A DNA stretch of 64,000 nucleotides, from contig NZ_JAUSVA010000002.1 in assembly GCF_030813695.1 (NCBI RefSeq), positions 8,827,501 through 8,891,500 of the forward strand, in the 5' to 3' direction. Source of the stretch: Kitasatospora herbaricolor. GTDB taxonomy: Bacteria > Actinomycetota > Actinomycetes > Streptomycetales > Streptomycetaceae. A program made the translations under genes and the position numbers. Positions 34,696 through 43,433 of this stretch are shown piece by piece; position 1 is the first letter of the stretch; every line of letters begins with the position of its first letter. A model generated the notes under the pieces. The model ran no database searches. It saw only the letters and a program-made list of their open reading frames with translations, and was not told the origin of the DNA.

Positions 34696-37134
34696 ATGCC
34701 CGTCTCGGACAGCCGTGCCGGCACCGGCCGAGCCGTTCCGTTCGACCTGATGCCGACCGCCACCGCCGTCGTGGACGAGCAGGGGGCGTTGGTGGGATGG
34801 TCCGACGAGGCGACCCGCCTGCTGGGCGTGGGACCGGAGCAGGTGCTCGGCCGGCCCGTCAGCGCACTTCTCGCACCCGAGCAGGCGGACGTCCTGCCCC
34901 CGCGCGGCGGCGCCGAGCGCACCGCGGCCGGCCTCAGCAGCGGCGCGGTGATCCGGGTCGTCCACCGGGACGGGCGGGTGCTCACCCTCGGCGTGCAGGC
35001 CACCGCGCTGACCGACATCTCGGGCGGCCGGCGCTGGCACCTGAGCGCCATCGACCTCGGCCGGGCCCCCTGGTGGCGGGCCAGCCACTCGGTCCTGGAA
35101 CGCTTCCTCACCCGCTCGCCCTACGGCATCGCCGTCCTCGACACCCAGCTGCGCTACGTCTGGATCAACGGCACCCTGGAGCGGATGGCCGGCGTCAGCC
35201 TGGAACAGCGGCTCGGCCGGCGGATGCGCGACGTGCTGCCGAAGCTCTCGCCCTTCCAGGTGGAGCGCCAGCTCCGGTCCGTCCTGGACACCGGCCGGCC
35301 GGTGCTCAACTTCGAGTACCGCGGTTACGTCCCGATCGACCCCGGGCGGGAGCACGCCTTCTCGACCTCGATCCTGCGCCTGGACGACGACGACGGCCGG
35401 GTGCTGGGCGTCTGCTACATCAGCGTCGACATCACCGACCGCTGGCGCACCAGGGAGCGGCTGACGCTGCTCACCGAATCGGGCACCCGGATCGGGACCA
35501 CGCTCGACCTTGAGGCGACCGCCCGGGAGCTGACCGAGGTCGCCGTGCCCGGCCTCGCCGACCTCGCGCTGGTGGACCTGCTGGACCCGGTGCTCCAGGG
35601 CGACGAACCGGGCCCGCCGGACAGGACCGCCCCGCCGCCGCTGCGCCGGATGGCCCACCTGTCGGTGCGGACCGGGACCCCCGAGGCGGTCGTCGGCATC
35701 GGCGAGGACCCGGACTACCCGGCCTCCTCCCCGATGATCCGCTGCCTGGCCGAGGAAGGGGCCGTGCTGCAGCCCTCGCTCCAGGGCCAGCCGTGGACGG
35801 CGGAGGACCACGCCCGCGGTGCCAGCCGCCACGCCTGGGACCTGCACTCCCTGATGGCCGTCCCGGTCCGGGCCCGGGGGACGGTGCTGGGCGTGGCGGT
35901 GTTCATCCGCTCGGGCGGCTCCGACCCCTTCGAGGCCGAGGATCTCGCGCTCGCCGAGGAGCTGGTCTCGCGCGCCGCCGTCTGCCTGGACAACGCCCGG
36001 CGCTACACCCGGGAGCACCGCACCGCCCTCACCCTGCAGCGCAGCCTGCTGCCGCAGTCCATCCCGGTGCTGCCCGCCATCGAGGCCGCCTACCGCTACC
36101 TCCCCGCGGCGGCGGACGGCAGCGCCGGCGGCGACTGGTTCGACGTGCTGCCGATCTCCGGCGCCCGGGTGGCCCTGGTGGTCGGCGACATGGTCGGGCA
36201 CGGCATCAACGCGGCCGCCGCGATGGGCCGGCTGCGCACCGCCGTGCACACCCTCGCCGACATGGACCTGCCGCCCGACGAACTGCTCGCCCACCTCGAC
36301 GACCTGGTGCTGCGCCTGGTGGACGAGCGCTCCGAACAGCCCGCGGGGGCGGAGACCTCCGCCACCGCGCAGGGCGCCACCTGCCTGTACATCGTGCACG
36401 ACCCGGCGACCGGGCACTGCACGATGGCCCGGGCCGGCCACCCTGCGCCCGCGATCCTCACCCCGGACGGCCGGGTCACCTTCGCCGAACTGCCGCCCGG
36501 ACCGCCGCTCGGGGTGGGCACCCTGCCCTTCGAGTCGGCTGAGTTCGACCTGCCCGAGGGCACCGTCCTGGCGCTGTTCACCGACGGCCTGGTGTCCGGG
36601 GCGGGCCTCGGCCCCGCGGCGGCGGGCGAGCGGCTGCGCGGGGTGCTGGAGAGCGCGCGCCCGGGCCTGGAGCACGCCTGCGAGGACATCCTCGCGACCA
36701 TGCTGCCGGACGGGCCGGACGACGACGCCGTCCTGCTGCTGGCCCGGACCCACCGGCTGACCGAGGACCGGATCGTCACCTGGGAGCTGCCGAGCGACCC
36801 GGTGGTGGTGGCCGAGGCCCGGCTGCTGGCCGCCGGCGCGCTCGCCGCCTGGGGGCTGGACGACCTGGTCTTCACCACCGAGCTGGTCGTCAGCGAGCTG
36901 GTCACCAACGCCATCCGCTACGGCTCGGCGCCCGTCACCCTGCGCCTGATCAACGAGTCGGTGCTGATCTGCGAGGTCTCGGACGGGACCAGCACCTCGC
37001 CCCGGCTGCGCCACGCCAGGACCACCGACGAGGGGGGCCGGGGCCTCTTCCTGGTGGCCCAGCTCTGCCGGCGCTGGGGCACCCGCTACACCGATACAGG
37101 GAAGATCATCTGGGCCGAGCAGAATCTGCCCTGA
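34696..37134 (+). CDS. PAS-PAS-GAF-SpoIIE phosphatase with RsbW-like HATPase domain
   Basis: This is an 812-residue signalling protein combining a SpoIIE phosphatase and an anti-sigma-factor-type kinase domain. The order is PAS (about 15-110, PTATAVVDEQGALVGWSDEA), a second PAS (about 125-250, GIAVLDTQLRYVWINGTLER), GAF (about 265-440, starting SGTRIGTTLD), SpoIIE (about 455-690: GGDWFDVLP, VVGDMVGHGINAAA, DDDAVLLLA) and HATPase (about 700-812: ELVVSELVTNAIRYGSAP, DEGGRGLFLV). The ATG at 34696 has GGAGGG upstream. Such fusions switch anti-sigma antagonists in one polypeptide; the sensed ligand and partner are unknown. It is monocistronic. Confidence 0.9.
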   Translation: MPVSDSRAGTGRAVPFDLMPTATAVVDEQGALVGWSDEATRLLGVGPEQVLGRPVSALLAPEQADVLPPRGGAERTAAGLSSGAVIRVVHRDGRVLTLGVQATALTDISGGRRWHLSAIDLGRAPWWRASHSVLERFLTRSPYGIAVLDTQLRYVWINGTLERMAGVSLEQRLGRRMRDVLPKLSPFQVERQLRSVLDTGRPVLNFEYRGYVPIDPGREHAFSTSILRLDDDDGRVLGVCYISVDITDRWRTRERLTLLTESGTRIGTTLDLEATARELTEVAVPGLADLALVDLLDPVLQGDEPGPPDRTAPPPLRRMAHLSVRTGTPEAVVGIGEDPDYPASSPMIRCLAEEGAVLQPSLQGQPWTAEDHARGASRHAWDLHSLMAVPVRARGTVLGVAVFIRSGGSDPFEAEDLALAEELVSRAAVCLDNARRYTREHRTALTLQRSLLPQSIPVLPAIEAAYRYLPAAADGSAGGDWFDVLPISGARVALVVGDMVGHGINAAAAMGRLRTAVHTLADMDLPPDELLAHLDDLVLRLVDERSEQPAGAETSATAQGATCLYIVHDPATGHCTMARAGHPAPAILTPDGRVTFAELPPGPPLGVGTLPFESAEFDLPEGTVLALFTDGLVSGAGLGPAAAGERLRGVLESARPGLEHACEDILATMLPDGPDDDAVLLLARTHRLTEDRIVTWELPSDPVVVAEARLLAAGALAAWGLDDLVFTTELVVSELVTNAIRYGSAPVTLRLINESVLICEVSDGTSTSPRLRHARTTDEGGRGLFLVAQLCRRWGTRYTDTGKIIWAEQNLP

Positions 37135-37225
37135 GCCGTCGGCGGGCCCGGCCGGTGTCCGGAAGGCACTCGGACGCCATTCGGGCGGCGTCCGTACGGT
37201 TGAATCCGAGTACCTCGATCGGCGG

Positions 37226-37319
37226 GTACTCAGTGCCGTACGGGGCTCCGAGTGGGCGACAAATCCGCCAGTCGATGGCACTCAGTGCCTTTACAGAGGG
37301 TACTGAGTGCCATATTCTG
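37226..37319 (+). promoter_or_regulatory. etfBA promoter with three 13-bp operators
   Basis: GGTACTCAGTGCC (37226-37238), GGCACTCAGTGCC (37278-37290, perfect palindrome) and GGTACTGAGTGCC (37300-37312) are near-identical palindromes. A -35 box TTTACA (37291-37296) and a -10 box TATTCT (37314-37319) are separated by 17 bp, and the third palindrome lies exactly in that spacer. The second abuts the -35 box. This is the layout of repressor-controlled transcription. The regulator is not identified; a TetR-type protein would suit the symmetry. Confidence 0.75.
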
Positions 37320-37456
37320 CGGGGGTGCGTTCGTCCGCCGGGCCACGCGGCGCCGGGACACCTGGTCCTGGGCCGTCAGGCCGGGCCGCCGCCCGTCGCG
37401 GCCCGCGCTCCGCGGGATCGAACAGTCCGACCGACATCTGCCACAGGAGACAGGCC

Positions 37457-38242
37457 GTGAGCTTGAGGATCGTTGTCTGTGTGAAGTACGTGCCCGACGC
37501 GACCGGTGACCGGCGCTTCGCGGACGACCGCACCACCGACCGGGAGGGCGTCGACGGCCTCCTGTCGGAGTTGGACGAGTACGGCGTGGAGCAGGCGCTG
37601 CGGATCGCGGAGGCGCACGGCGACGCCGAGGTGACGGTGCTGACGGTGGGCCCGGACGACGCGAAGGACGCGCTGCGCAAGGCCCTGTCGATGGGCGCCG
37701 ACAAGGCCGTCCACGTGAACGACGACGACATCCACGGCACCGACGTGATCGGCACCTCGGCGATCATCGCGAAGGCGCTGGAGCAGACCGGTTTCGACCT
37801 GGTGGTCGGCGGCATGGCCTCCACCGACGGCACCATGGGCGTGCTGCCCGCGCTGCTCGCCGAGCGCCTGGGCGTGCCGCAGCTGACCCTGCTGTCCGAG
37901 GTCGCCGTCGAGGGCACCACGGTCAGGGGCCGGCGCGACGGGGACGCCGCCACCGAGCAGGTCGAGGCGCAGCTGCCCGCCGTCGTCTCGGTGACCGACC
38001 AGTCCGGCGAGGCCCGCTACCCCTCCTTCAAGGGCATCATGGCCGCGAAGAAGAAGCCGGTGCAGTCCTTCGACCTGGACGACCTGGGCATCGATGCCGA
38101 GGAGGTCGGCCTGGCCGGCGCCTGGACCGCGGTGGAGGCCGTCACGGCCCGCCCCGCGCGCACCGCCGGCACCGTCGTCAAGGACGAGGGCGAGGGCGGC
38201 AAGGCGCTCGCCGCCTACCTCGCCGAGCAGAAGTTCATCTGA
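37457..38242 (+). CDS. etfB: Electron transfer flavoprotein subunit beta
   Basis: This is a 261-residue ETF beta subunit, which with EtfA accepts electrons from acyl-CoA and related dehydrogenases and passes them to the quinone pool. Diagnostic segments are RIVVCVKYVPDATGDRRF at the N-terminus, VTVLTVGPDDAKDALRKALS, the AMP-site region VGGMASTDGTMGVLPALLAE and FKGIMAAKKKP near the end. GTG at 37457 follows AGGAG. etfA begins 44 bp after its stop. The upstream promoter carries three palindromes, so expression is probably repressor-controlled. Confidence 0.95.
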   Translation: MSLRIVVCVKYVPDATGDRRFADDRTTDREGVDGLLSELDEYGVEQALRIAEAHGDAEVTVLTVGPDDAKDALRKALSMGADKAVHVNDDDIHGTDVIGTSAIIAKALEQTGFDLVVGGMASTDGTMGVLPALLAERLGVPQLTLLSEVAVEGTTVRGRRDGDAATEQVEAQLPAVVSVTDQSGEARYPSFKGIMAAKKKPVQSFDLDDLGIDAEEVGLAGAWTAVEAVTARPARTAGTVVKDEGEGGKALAAYLAEQKFI

Positions 38243-38286
38243 CCCGCGGTCCCGCGCATTCACGACTTTTCAGGAGTAGACGAACC

Positions 38287-39249
38287 ATGGGTGAGATTCT
38301 CGTCCTCGTCGACCACGCCGACGGTGTGGTCCGCAAGCCGGCCCTCGAACTGCTGACCCTGGCCCGCCGGATCGGCGAGCCGTCGGCGGTGGTGCTGGGC
38401 GCCGGTGACGGCGCCGGCGCGATCGCCGCGAAGGCCGCCGAGTTCGGTGCCGCCAAGGTGTACGTCGCCGACGGCCCGGAGTTCACCGACCAGCTGGTCG
38501 TCCCCAAGGTCGACGCGCTGGCCCAGATCGCCGGGGCCGCCGACGCCGCCGCCGTGCTGGTCACCTCCTCCGGCGAGGGCAAGGAGGTCGCCGCCCGGGT
38601 GGCGCTGCGCCTGGGTTCGGGGATCATCACGGACGCGGTGGACCTGGAGGCCGGTGAGGGTGGTCCGGTGGCGACGCAGTCGGTGTTCGCGGCGTCGTTC
38701 CAGGTGAGGTCGCGGGTGTCGCACGGTACGCCGGTGATCACGGTGAAGCCGAACTCGACGTCGCCGGAGGCCGCCGCCGCGGCGGGTGCGGTGGAGAGCG
38801 TGGTGGTGGCGTTCACCGGTAACGCGGCGACGGTGACCTCGCGTACGCCGCGGGTGTCCTCGGGTCGTCCGGAGCTGACCGAGGCCGCGATCGTGGTGTC
38901 GGGCGGTCGCGGTGTGGGTGCGGCGGAGGGCTTCGGTGTGGTGGAGGAGCTGGCGGACGCGCTGGGCGCGGCCGTGGGTGCCTCGCGGGCGGCGGTGGAC
39001 GCGGGCTGGTACCCGCACACCAACCAGGTCGGTCAGACCGGCAAGCAGGTGTCCCCGCAGTTGTACGTGGCGGCGGGCATCTCGGGTGCGATCCAGCACC
39101 GGGCGGGCATGCAGACCTCGAAGACCATCGTCGCGGTGAACAAGGACCCGGAGGCCCCGATCTTCGAGCTGGTCGACTACGGCGTGGTCGGTGACCTCTT
39201 CACCGTCCTCCCGCAGCTCACCGCCGAGACGGCCGGCCGCAAGGGCTGA
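38287..39249 (+). CDS. etfA: Electron transfer flavoprotein subunit alpha
   Basis: This is a 320-residue ETF alpha subunit forming the FAD-containing heterodimer with EtfB. The N-terminal domain starts EILVLVDHADGVVRKPALEL. The C-terminal FAD domain holds SGGRGVGAAEGF, GASRAAVDAGW, YPHTNQVGQTGKQVSPQLYV and GISGAIQHRAGM, which contact the flavin. The ATG at 38287 follows AGGAG. Codon choice changes in the middle: about 38640-39130 favours GGT, GCG, ACG and TCG, while the flanks favour GGC, GCC, ACC and TCC. A strong bidirectional hairpin ends the operon. Confidence 0.95.
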   Translation: MGEILVLVDHADGVVRKPALELLTLARRIGEPSAVVLGAGDGAGAIAAKAAEFGAAKVYVADGPEFTDQLVVPKVDALAQIAGAADAAAVLVTSSGEGKEVAARVALRLGSGIITDAVDLEAGEGGPVATQSVFAASFQVRSRVSHGTPVITVKPNSTSPEAAAAAGAVESVVVAFTGNAATVTSRTPRVSSGRPELTEAAIVVSGGRGVGAAEGFGVVEELADALGAAVGASRAAVDAGWYPHTNQVGQTGKQVSPQLYVAAGISGAIQHRAGMQTSKTIVAVNKDPEAPIFELVDYGVVGDLFTVLPQLTAETAGRKG

Positions 39250-39281
39250 CCCCGGCGGGGCGGCCCCGCGCCGCCGGCCAC

Positions 39282-39320
39282 GGCCCGCCCCCCGGGAACC
39301 GCACTCCCGGGGGGCGGGCC
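39282..39320. terminator. Bidirectional hairpin terminator after etfA
   Basis: Perfect 16-bp arms (39282-39297 and 39305-39320) with a 7-nt loop lie between the convergent etfA and YihY-family genes. Confidence 0.8.
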
Positions 39321-39351
39321 TTCGCCGCGCGGGGCCGAGGCCGGCGGCGGC

Positions 39352-40374
39352 TCAGCCCTTCGGCCCGGGCGGCCAGGTGCTGGTGTCGCGCGGAGCCACG
39401 TACGGCTCCTCATCCTCGGGGAGGCCGCCGGCGATCGCGCGGGCGCGGGAGAGTTCGGCGTCGAACTGGAGCCCGAGCAGGATCGCGAAGTTGGAGAGCC
39501 AGAGCCAGACCAGGAAGACCACGACGCCGGCGAGCGTCCCGTACGTGCGGTTGTAGGAGCCGAAGGTGGCCACGTAGAGGCCGAACCCGGCGGACGCGGC
39601 CAGCCAGAGCAGCACGGAGAGCACGCTGCCGGGGGTGACCCAGCGGAAGCCCCGCCCGCGCACGTTGGGCGCGGCCCAGTACAGCAGCGCGATCATCAGC
39701 ACGACGAGCAGCACCAGGACGGGCCACTTGGCGACGGTCCACACGGTCAGTGCGGTGGCCCCGATGCCCAGGGCCCGGCCTACGCGGTCCGCCAGCGGTC
39801 CGGTGAAGACGACGATCACGGCGCTCGCGGCGAGCAGCACCATCAGCAGCACGGTCAGCCCGAGCCGCAGCGGGGTGAGCTTCCAGACCGGACGTCCCTC
39901 GGCGATGTCGTAGACGGCGTTGGCGGAGCGGATGAAGGCTCCCACGTAGCCGGAGGCGGCCCAGACGGCGGTCGCCAGCCCCAGCAGTGCCACGACCGAA
40001 CCGGGGGCGCCGGCGTTCTGGGGCTGGTCGACGGCCTCGCGCAGGATCTCCCGGGCCGGGCCCGGTGCGAGGTCCTGGAGGCTGTCGAGGATCCGCTCGG
40101 TCGCCGACCGGCCGATCGCCCCCAGCAGCGAGACCAGCACCAGCAGTGCGGGGAAGATCGCCAGCACGCCGTAGTAGGTGAGGGCGGCGGCCCGGTCCGG
40201 CAGCTCGTCCGCCAGGCACTCGCGGCCCGTGCGCAGCAGGACGCTCCGCCAGGACCGGGCGGACAGCTCGTAGGGGGTGGCCGGGGCCTTGCGCCGCACC
40301 AGCGGCGAGGGGCCGGCGCCGACGGCGGCCTGCGGGGCGCCGGCGGGGTGCTCGGGTCTGGACGGGGATGCCAT
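39352..40374 (-). CDS. YihY/BrkB family inner-membrane protein
   Basis: This is a 340-residue membrane protein with about six hydrophobic spans. The family signature is ELPDRAAALTYYGVLAIFPA near residue 55, followed by LLGAIGRSATERILDSL, a central SGYVGAFIRSANAVYDI and later RGRGFRWVTPGSVLSVLLW and LWLSNFAILLGLQFDAEL. Once misnamed ribonuclease BN, these proteins have no firmly known function. The ATG at 40374 has no clear ribosome binding site, and no better start is obvious. The C-terminus is a short acidic and proline tail. It lies downstream of a 30-bp inverted repeat that should insulate it from the MFS gene. Confidence 0.85.
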   Translation of the reverse strand: MASPSRPEHPAGAPQAAVGAGPSPLVRRKAPATPYELSARSWRSVLLRTGRECLADELPDRAAALTYYGVLAIFPALLVLVSLLGAIGRSATERILDSLQDLAPGPAREILREAVDQPQNAGAPGSVVALLGLATAVWAASGYVGAFIRSANAVYDIAEGRPVWKLTPLRLGLTVLLMVLLAASAVIVVFTGPLADRVGRALGIGATALTVWTVAKWPVLVLLVVLMIALLYWAAPNVRGRGFRWVTPGSVLSVLLWLAASAGFGLYVATFGSYNRTYGTLAGVVVFLVWLWLSNFAILLGLQFDAELSRARAIAGGLPEDEEPYVAPRDTSTWPPGPKG

Positions 40375-40388
40375 GGGGAGGGTCTGTC

Positions 40389-40462
40389 CCGAACGGGGCT
40401 CCCGAACCCTGATCCGCCGGGTGCGGTCGCGGGGCGGATCAGGGTTCGGGAGCCCCGTTCGG
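40389..40462. terminator. Perfect 30-bp inverted repeat (terminator of the MFS gene)
   Basis: Arms 40389-40418 and 40433-40462 are perfectly complementary over 30 bp, with a 14-nt loop. It lies about 35 bp beyond the stop of the minus-strand MFS gene and just upstream of the YihY gene. It is much longer than the 13-17 bp terminators elsewhere in the window. Confidence 0.8.
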
Positions 40463-40497
40463 CGATCCGCTCGGCGAGGCCGGTCCGCGGACGCGGG

Positions 40498-42006
40498 TCA
40501 CGCGCCGGTCGTGGCGCCGCCGGGCTCGTCCGCCCGGCCGTCCGCGGCGTGCCGGGTGCGCAGGGCCGCCCAGCCGACCAGTGCGGCGGCCGCGACGGTG
40601 AGCAGCAGGCCGGCGACCGTGACCGCCTCCTGGAACTGCGCGGTCTGCCGTGGGCTCCAGCCGGACGCGGCGATGCCGCCGGTGAACAGCGCCGCGAGGA
40701 CGGTGCCGCAGACGGCGATGCCGACGCCGGAGGTGACCTCGGCGGCGGTGTCCGTGAGCGCCGCGCCGATCGTGGTCCGGTTCTTCGGCAGGCCGCGGAG
40801 CACGTTGACCCCGGCGACGACTCCTACCACCCGCATCCCGGCCGCCACCAGCACCAGGGCGGCCGCCACCCAGGGGTACCCGAATCGGCCCAGCAGGCTG
40901 TAGAGGGCGAGCCCGGACACGACCGCCGTGGCACTGAGCCGGGCGGCCCGGTCGAGGCCGACCCGTTGCACGAAGGGATCGACGAAGGCACCGCCGGCGA
41001 CCAGCACGACGACCTGCGGCAGCATGCCGAGGGCGGCCGCGGCGGGGGTCCACCCCCAGTCGAGCTGCAGTTGCAGCGTCACCAGGTAGCCGAGGCCGGC
41101 GGTCGCGAGCCCGGCCGCGGCCTTGTGGGCCAGGCCGCTCGAAACCAGGGGGCGGGCGACGAGCTCCAGGTCGAGCAGCGGGTGGCGCGCCGAGCGCTGG
41201 CGCAGCAGGAAGAGTACGGCCCCCGTGGCGGCCGCGGCGGCGGCCGTCCAGGGCCGCCAGGATCCGGCGCCCTCGGTCACGAACAGGGTGGGCGCGACGA
41301 GTGCGAGCACGATCGCCGCCGTGCCCAGCGCCGCACCGAGGACGTCCAACGGGCCGCGGTGCAGGTCGGCCGCCTCGTCGGCGGCGATGCCGGCCCGGAC
41401 GCCGACGACCGCCAGCGCCGCGATCGGCACGTTGACCAGCAGCAGGACCTGCCAGGGGGCGACCGCCAGCACGAAGCCGCCGACCGTCGGGCCGATCGCG
41501 AGGCCGACCAGGCCGACGGTCGAGATCAGGGTCGCCGCCCGGACCCGCAGGCCGTCCTCCTCGAACAGCCGGAAGGCCAGCGCCATCGAGCCCGGTGTGG
41601 TCATCGCCGCCGCCACGCCGGTCAGCGCGCGGACGGCGATCAGTTGCTCGGCGGTGGTGACGAACGCGGTCGCCAGGCTCGCCGTGCCGAGCAGCACCAG
41701 GCCGACGAGCATGATCCGTCGCCGGCCGAACCGGTCGGCCGTCGCGCCGAGGAGGAGCATCAGCCCGCCGTAGGTCACGGCGTACGCGTTGGTCACCCAC
41801 TGCAGCGCGACCGTCGAGGCGTGCAGCTCGCGTCCGATCGTGGGCAGGGCGACGTTCAGGATCGAGTTGTCCAGCATTTCGAACAGGAACACCGCCGACA
41901 GTCCGGCGAGGGCCGGCCAGGCCGCGCGGAGGGTGCGGGGCGGGGCGGGGGCGGGTGCGGGGCCGGCCGCCGCGGGTGCGGGGGCGATCCCGGGGGGAGT
42001 GCTCAT
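40498..42006 (-). CDS. MFS transporter, DHA2 type (14 TM)
   Basis: This is a 502-residue exporter. TM1 has LFEMLDNSILNVALPTI, motif A is GATADRFGRRR, TM4 has AVRALTGVAAAMTTPGSMAL and motif C is VGLAIGPTVGGFVLA. About 14 hydrophobic segments fit the DHA2 drug antiporter family. The ATG at 42006 follows AGGTGG. It is divergent from a TetR regulator, and two TetR-type operators lie in the 94-bp gap, so it is almost certainly repressed by that regulator and induced by a drug-like ligand. Confidence 0.88.
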   Translation of the reverse strand: MSTPPGIAPAPAAAGPAPAPAPPRTLRAAWPALAGLSAVFLFEMLDNSILNVALPTIGRELHASTVALQWVTNAYAVTYGGLMLLLGATADRFGRRRIMLVGLVLLGTASLATAFVTTAEQLIAVRALTGVAAAMTTPGSMALAFRLFEEDGLRVRAATLISTVGLVGLAIGPTVGGFVLAVAPWQVLLLVNVPIAALAVVGVRAGIAADEAADLHRGPLDVLGAALGTAAIVLALVAPTLFVTEGAGSWRPWTAAAAAATGAVLFLLRQRSARHPLLDLELVARPLVSSGLAHKAAAGLATAGLGYLVTLQLQLDWGWTPAAAALGMLPQVVVLVAGGAFVDPFVQRVGLDRAARLSATAVVSGLALYSLLGRFGYPWVAAALVLVAAGMRVVGVVAGVNVLRGLPKNRTTIGAALTDTAAEVTSGVGIAVCGTVLAALFTGGIAASGWSPRQTAQFQEAVTVAGLLLTVAAAALVGWAALRTRHAADGRADEPGGATTGA

Positions 42007-42017
42007 GAACAGCCACC

Positions 42018-42087
42018 TAAGATATGGATTCGTATCTTACGGCTGTCAGAGTAGGGCGCTAGAATAAGATACGCAAACCTATCTTAT
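42018..42087. promoter_or_regulatory. Two identical TetR-type operators
   Basis: TAAGATA-N8-TATCTTA occurs at 42018-42039 and again at 42065-42086 (extended to 8-bp arms, 42064-42087). The arms are identical and the spacers are both 8 bp; the centres are 47 bp apart. One site flanks the MFS promoter and the other directly precedes the tetR ribosome binding site, so one repressor can control both directions. Confidence 0.85.
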
Positions 42088-42100
42088 GGAGGAGGCACGG

Positions 42101-42670
42101 ATGCCCGAGCGGCGCCGCGGAGCGGCACTGGAGAAAGCACTCCTGGACGCGGCCTGGGAGGAACTGGCGGAGAACGGCTACGCCCGGTTCACCATGGACG
42201 CCGTCGCCCAGCGCGCGGGCACCAGCCCGTCCGTCCTCTACCGCCGCTGGTCCGACCGCGACGACCTGGTCCGGGCGGCCACCGTCCACGTCCTCGAGGA
42301 GTACCGCCTCGACACCCCCGACACCGGGAGCCTGCGCGGGGACGTCCTCGCCCTGATGCGGGAGATCAACGCCACCCGGGTCCGGTTCATCACCGTCATG
42401 GGCGCGCACCTGGCCGGCTACTACCAGGAGACCGGAACCAGCCCCGCCGACCTTCGGGACCCGTTCGTCACCGGGCGGGCGAAGGCCCTCGACGTGCTCT
42501 TCGACCGCGCCGTCGAGCGCGGCGAGATCGCACCGGAACCGCTCGCCGAACGCGTCAAGTCCCTGCCGTTCGACCTGCTGCGCCACGAGATCCTGACGAC
42601 CTTCGCCCCCGTTCCCGACCACGTCCTCGAGGAGATCGTCGACACGGTCTTCCTCCCCCTGGTGCGCTGA
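42101..42670 (+). CDS. TetR/AcrR family repressor
   Basis: This is a 189-residue regulator. The HTH is at about residues 25-60 (ARFTMDAVAQRAGTSPSVLY then RRWSDRDDLV), and a helical ligand-binding domain follows (LRGDVLALMREINATR, PFDLLRHEILTTF). The ATG at 42101 is preferred to the one at 42086 because GGAGGAGG lies seven bases before it and the earlier ATG overlaps an operator. It is divergent from the MFS pump. It should bind the two TAAGATA-N8-TATCTTA sites and respond to a substrate of the pump. Confidence 0.9.
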   Translation: MPERRRGAALEKALLDAAWEELAENGYARFTMDAVAQRAGTSPSVLYRRWSDRDDLVRAATVHVLEEYRLDTPDTGSLRGDVLALMREINATRVRFITVMGAHLAGYYQETGTSPADLRDPFVTGRAKALDVLFDRAVERGEIAPEPLAERVKSLPFDLLRHEILTTFAPVPDHVLEEIVDTVFLPLVR

Positions 42671-42921
42671 CCCGGGCGACAGGGCCCCGCCGGGCGCGGG
42701 AGGGCCGGGTACGCCCGTCCGGGGTACTTCGGACCGGCGGGGCGGTGTCGGACGCCCCGCCGGCCACGTCCGGACGCCGGTACGGACGCCCCCCCGGCCG
42801 GGACCGGGGCCGGGCGTCCGCACCGGCGTCCGGGAAAGGCGCAGGGCGGGGGCTCACCGCCGCCCGGGCCGTGGGGCGCGGCCCTGCGGGGCGGGGGCCT
42901 GGTGGGTCGAAGGGCCCGAGG

Positions 42922-43122
42922 TCAGGGGAGCAGCCTGTCGAGGGCCGCCTTGCCCTCCGTGGCGAGCTTCTGCTCGGCCCAGGCGAGGTTCTTCGGGTTG
43001 AGGTCGCGGCCGGACGCCAGGACGATGTCCTCGGCCGTGACCGGGCCCTCGGTACCCACGTGGAGCAGTGCGTCGGGCGTGATGCCCTCGGACGGCCGGT
43101 TCGGGTCGGACTGAGTGTTCAT
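42922..43122 (-). CDS. Small conserved hypothetical protein (66 aa)
   Basis: This short gene begins MNTQSDPNRPSEGITPDALL and continues HVGTEGPVTAEDIVLASGRD, LNPKNLAWAEQKL. It is acidic and soluble, with no signal peptide. AAGGAGG precedes the ATG at 43122 at ideal spacing, and codon usage is normal, so it is likely real. I do not recognise a function. Confidence 0.7.
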   Translation of the reverse strand: MNTQSDPNRPSEGITPDALLHVGTEGPVTAEDIVLASGRDLNPKNLAWAEQKLATEGKAALDRLLP

Positions 43123-43433
43123 ACTGCCTCCTTGGTGCTTCTGCGGGTCGGCGCAGGCCCGGGCTGCCGGTCCTGGACGCCGGTGCTGCTCCTCGTGGGT
43201 ACCGGTCCGCCCGCGCCGGACGGCGGCTCTCGTACCGGTCCTCGCGGTGATCGGGCGGAGTTCCTCCGGCTCCGCCGCGCGGGATCCTCTCCATCGTCCA
43301 TCCTCCGCCCGTCCCCGGCGGCCCGGGCGCGTGCGTGTCGCCGTACGCGTGTTCCCCGGTCCCGGGGATCCATGACGCCGGAGCGGGGGAGACCCGCGAC
43401 GGCCGGCGTCGGAGCGGGGGCGAGGCACCGGGG
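43123..43433. other. Intergenic region without a visible gene
   Basis: This is GC-rich DNA between the small 66-aa gene and the DUF5709 gene. Open frames here have unlikely composition and no ribosome binding sites, and I see no hairpin or operator. Confidence 0.4.
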
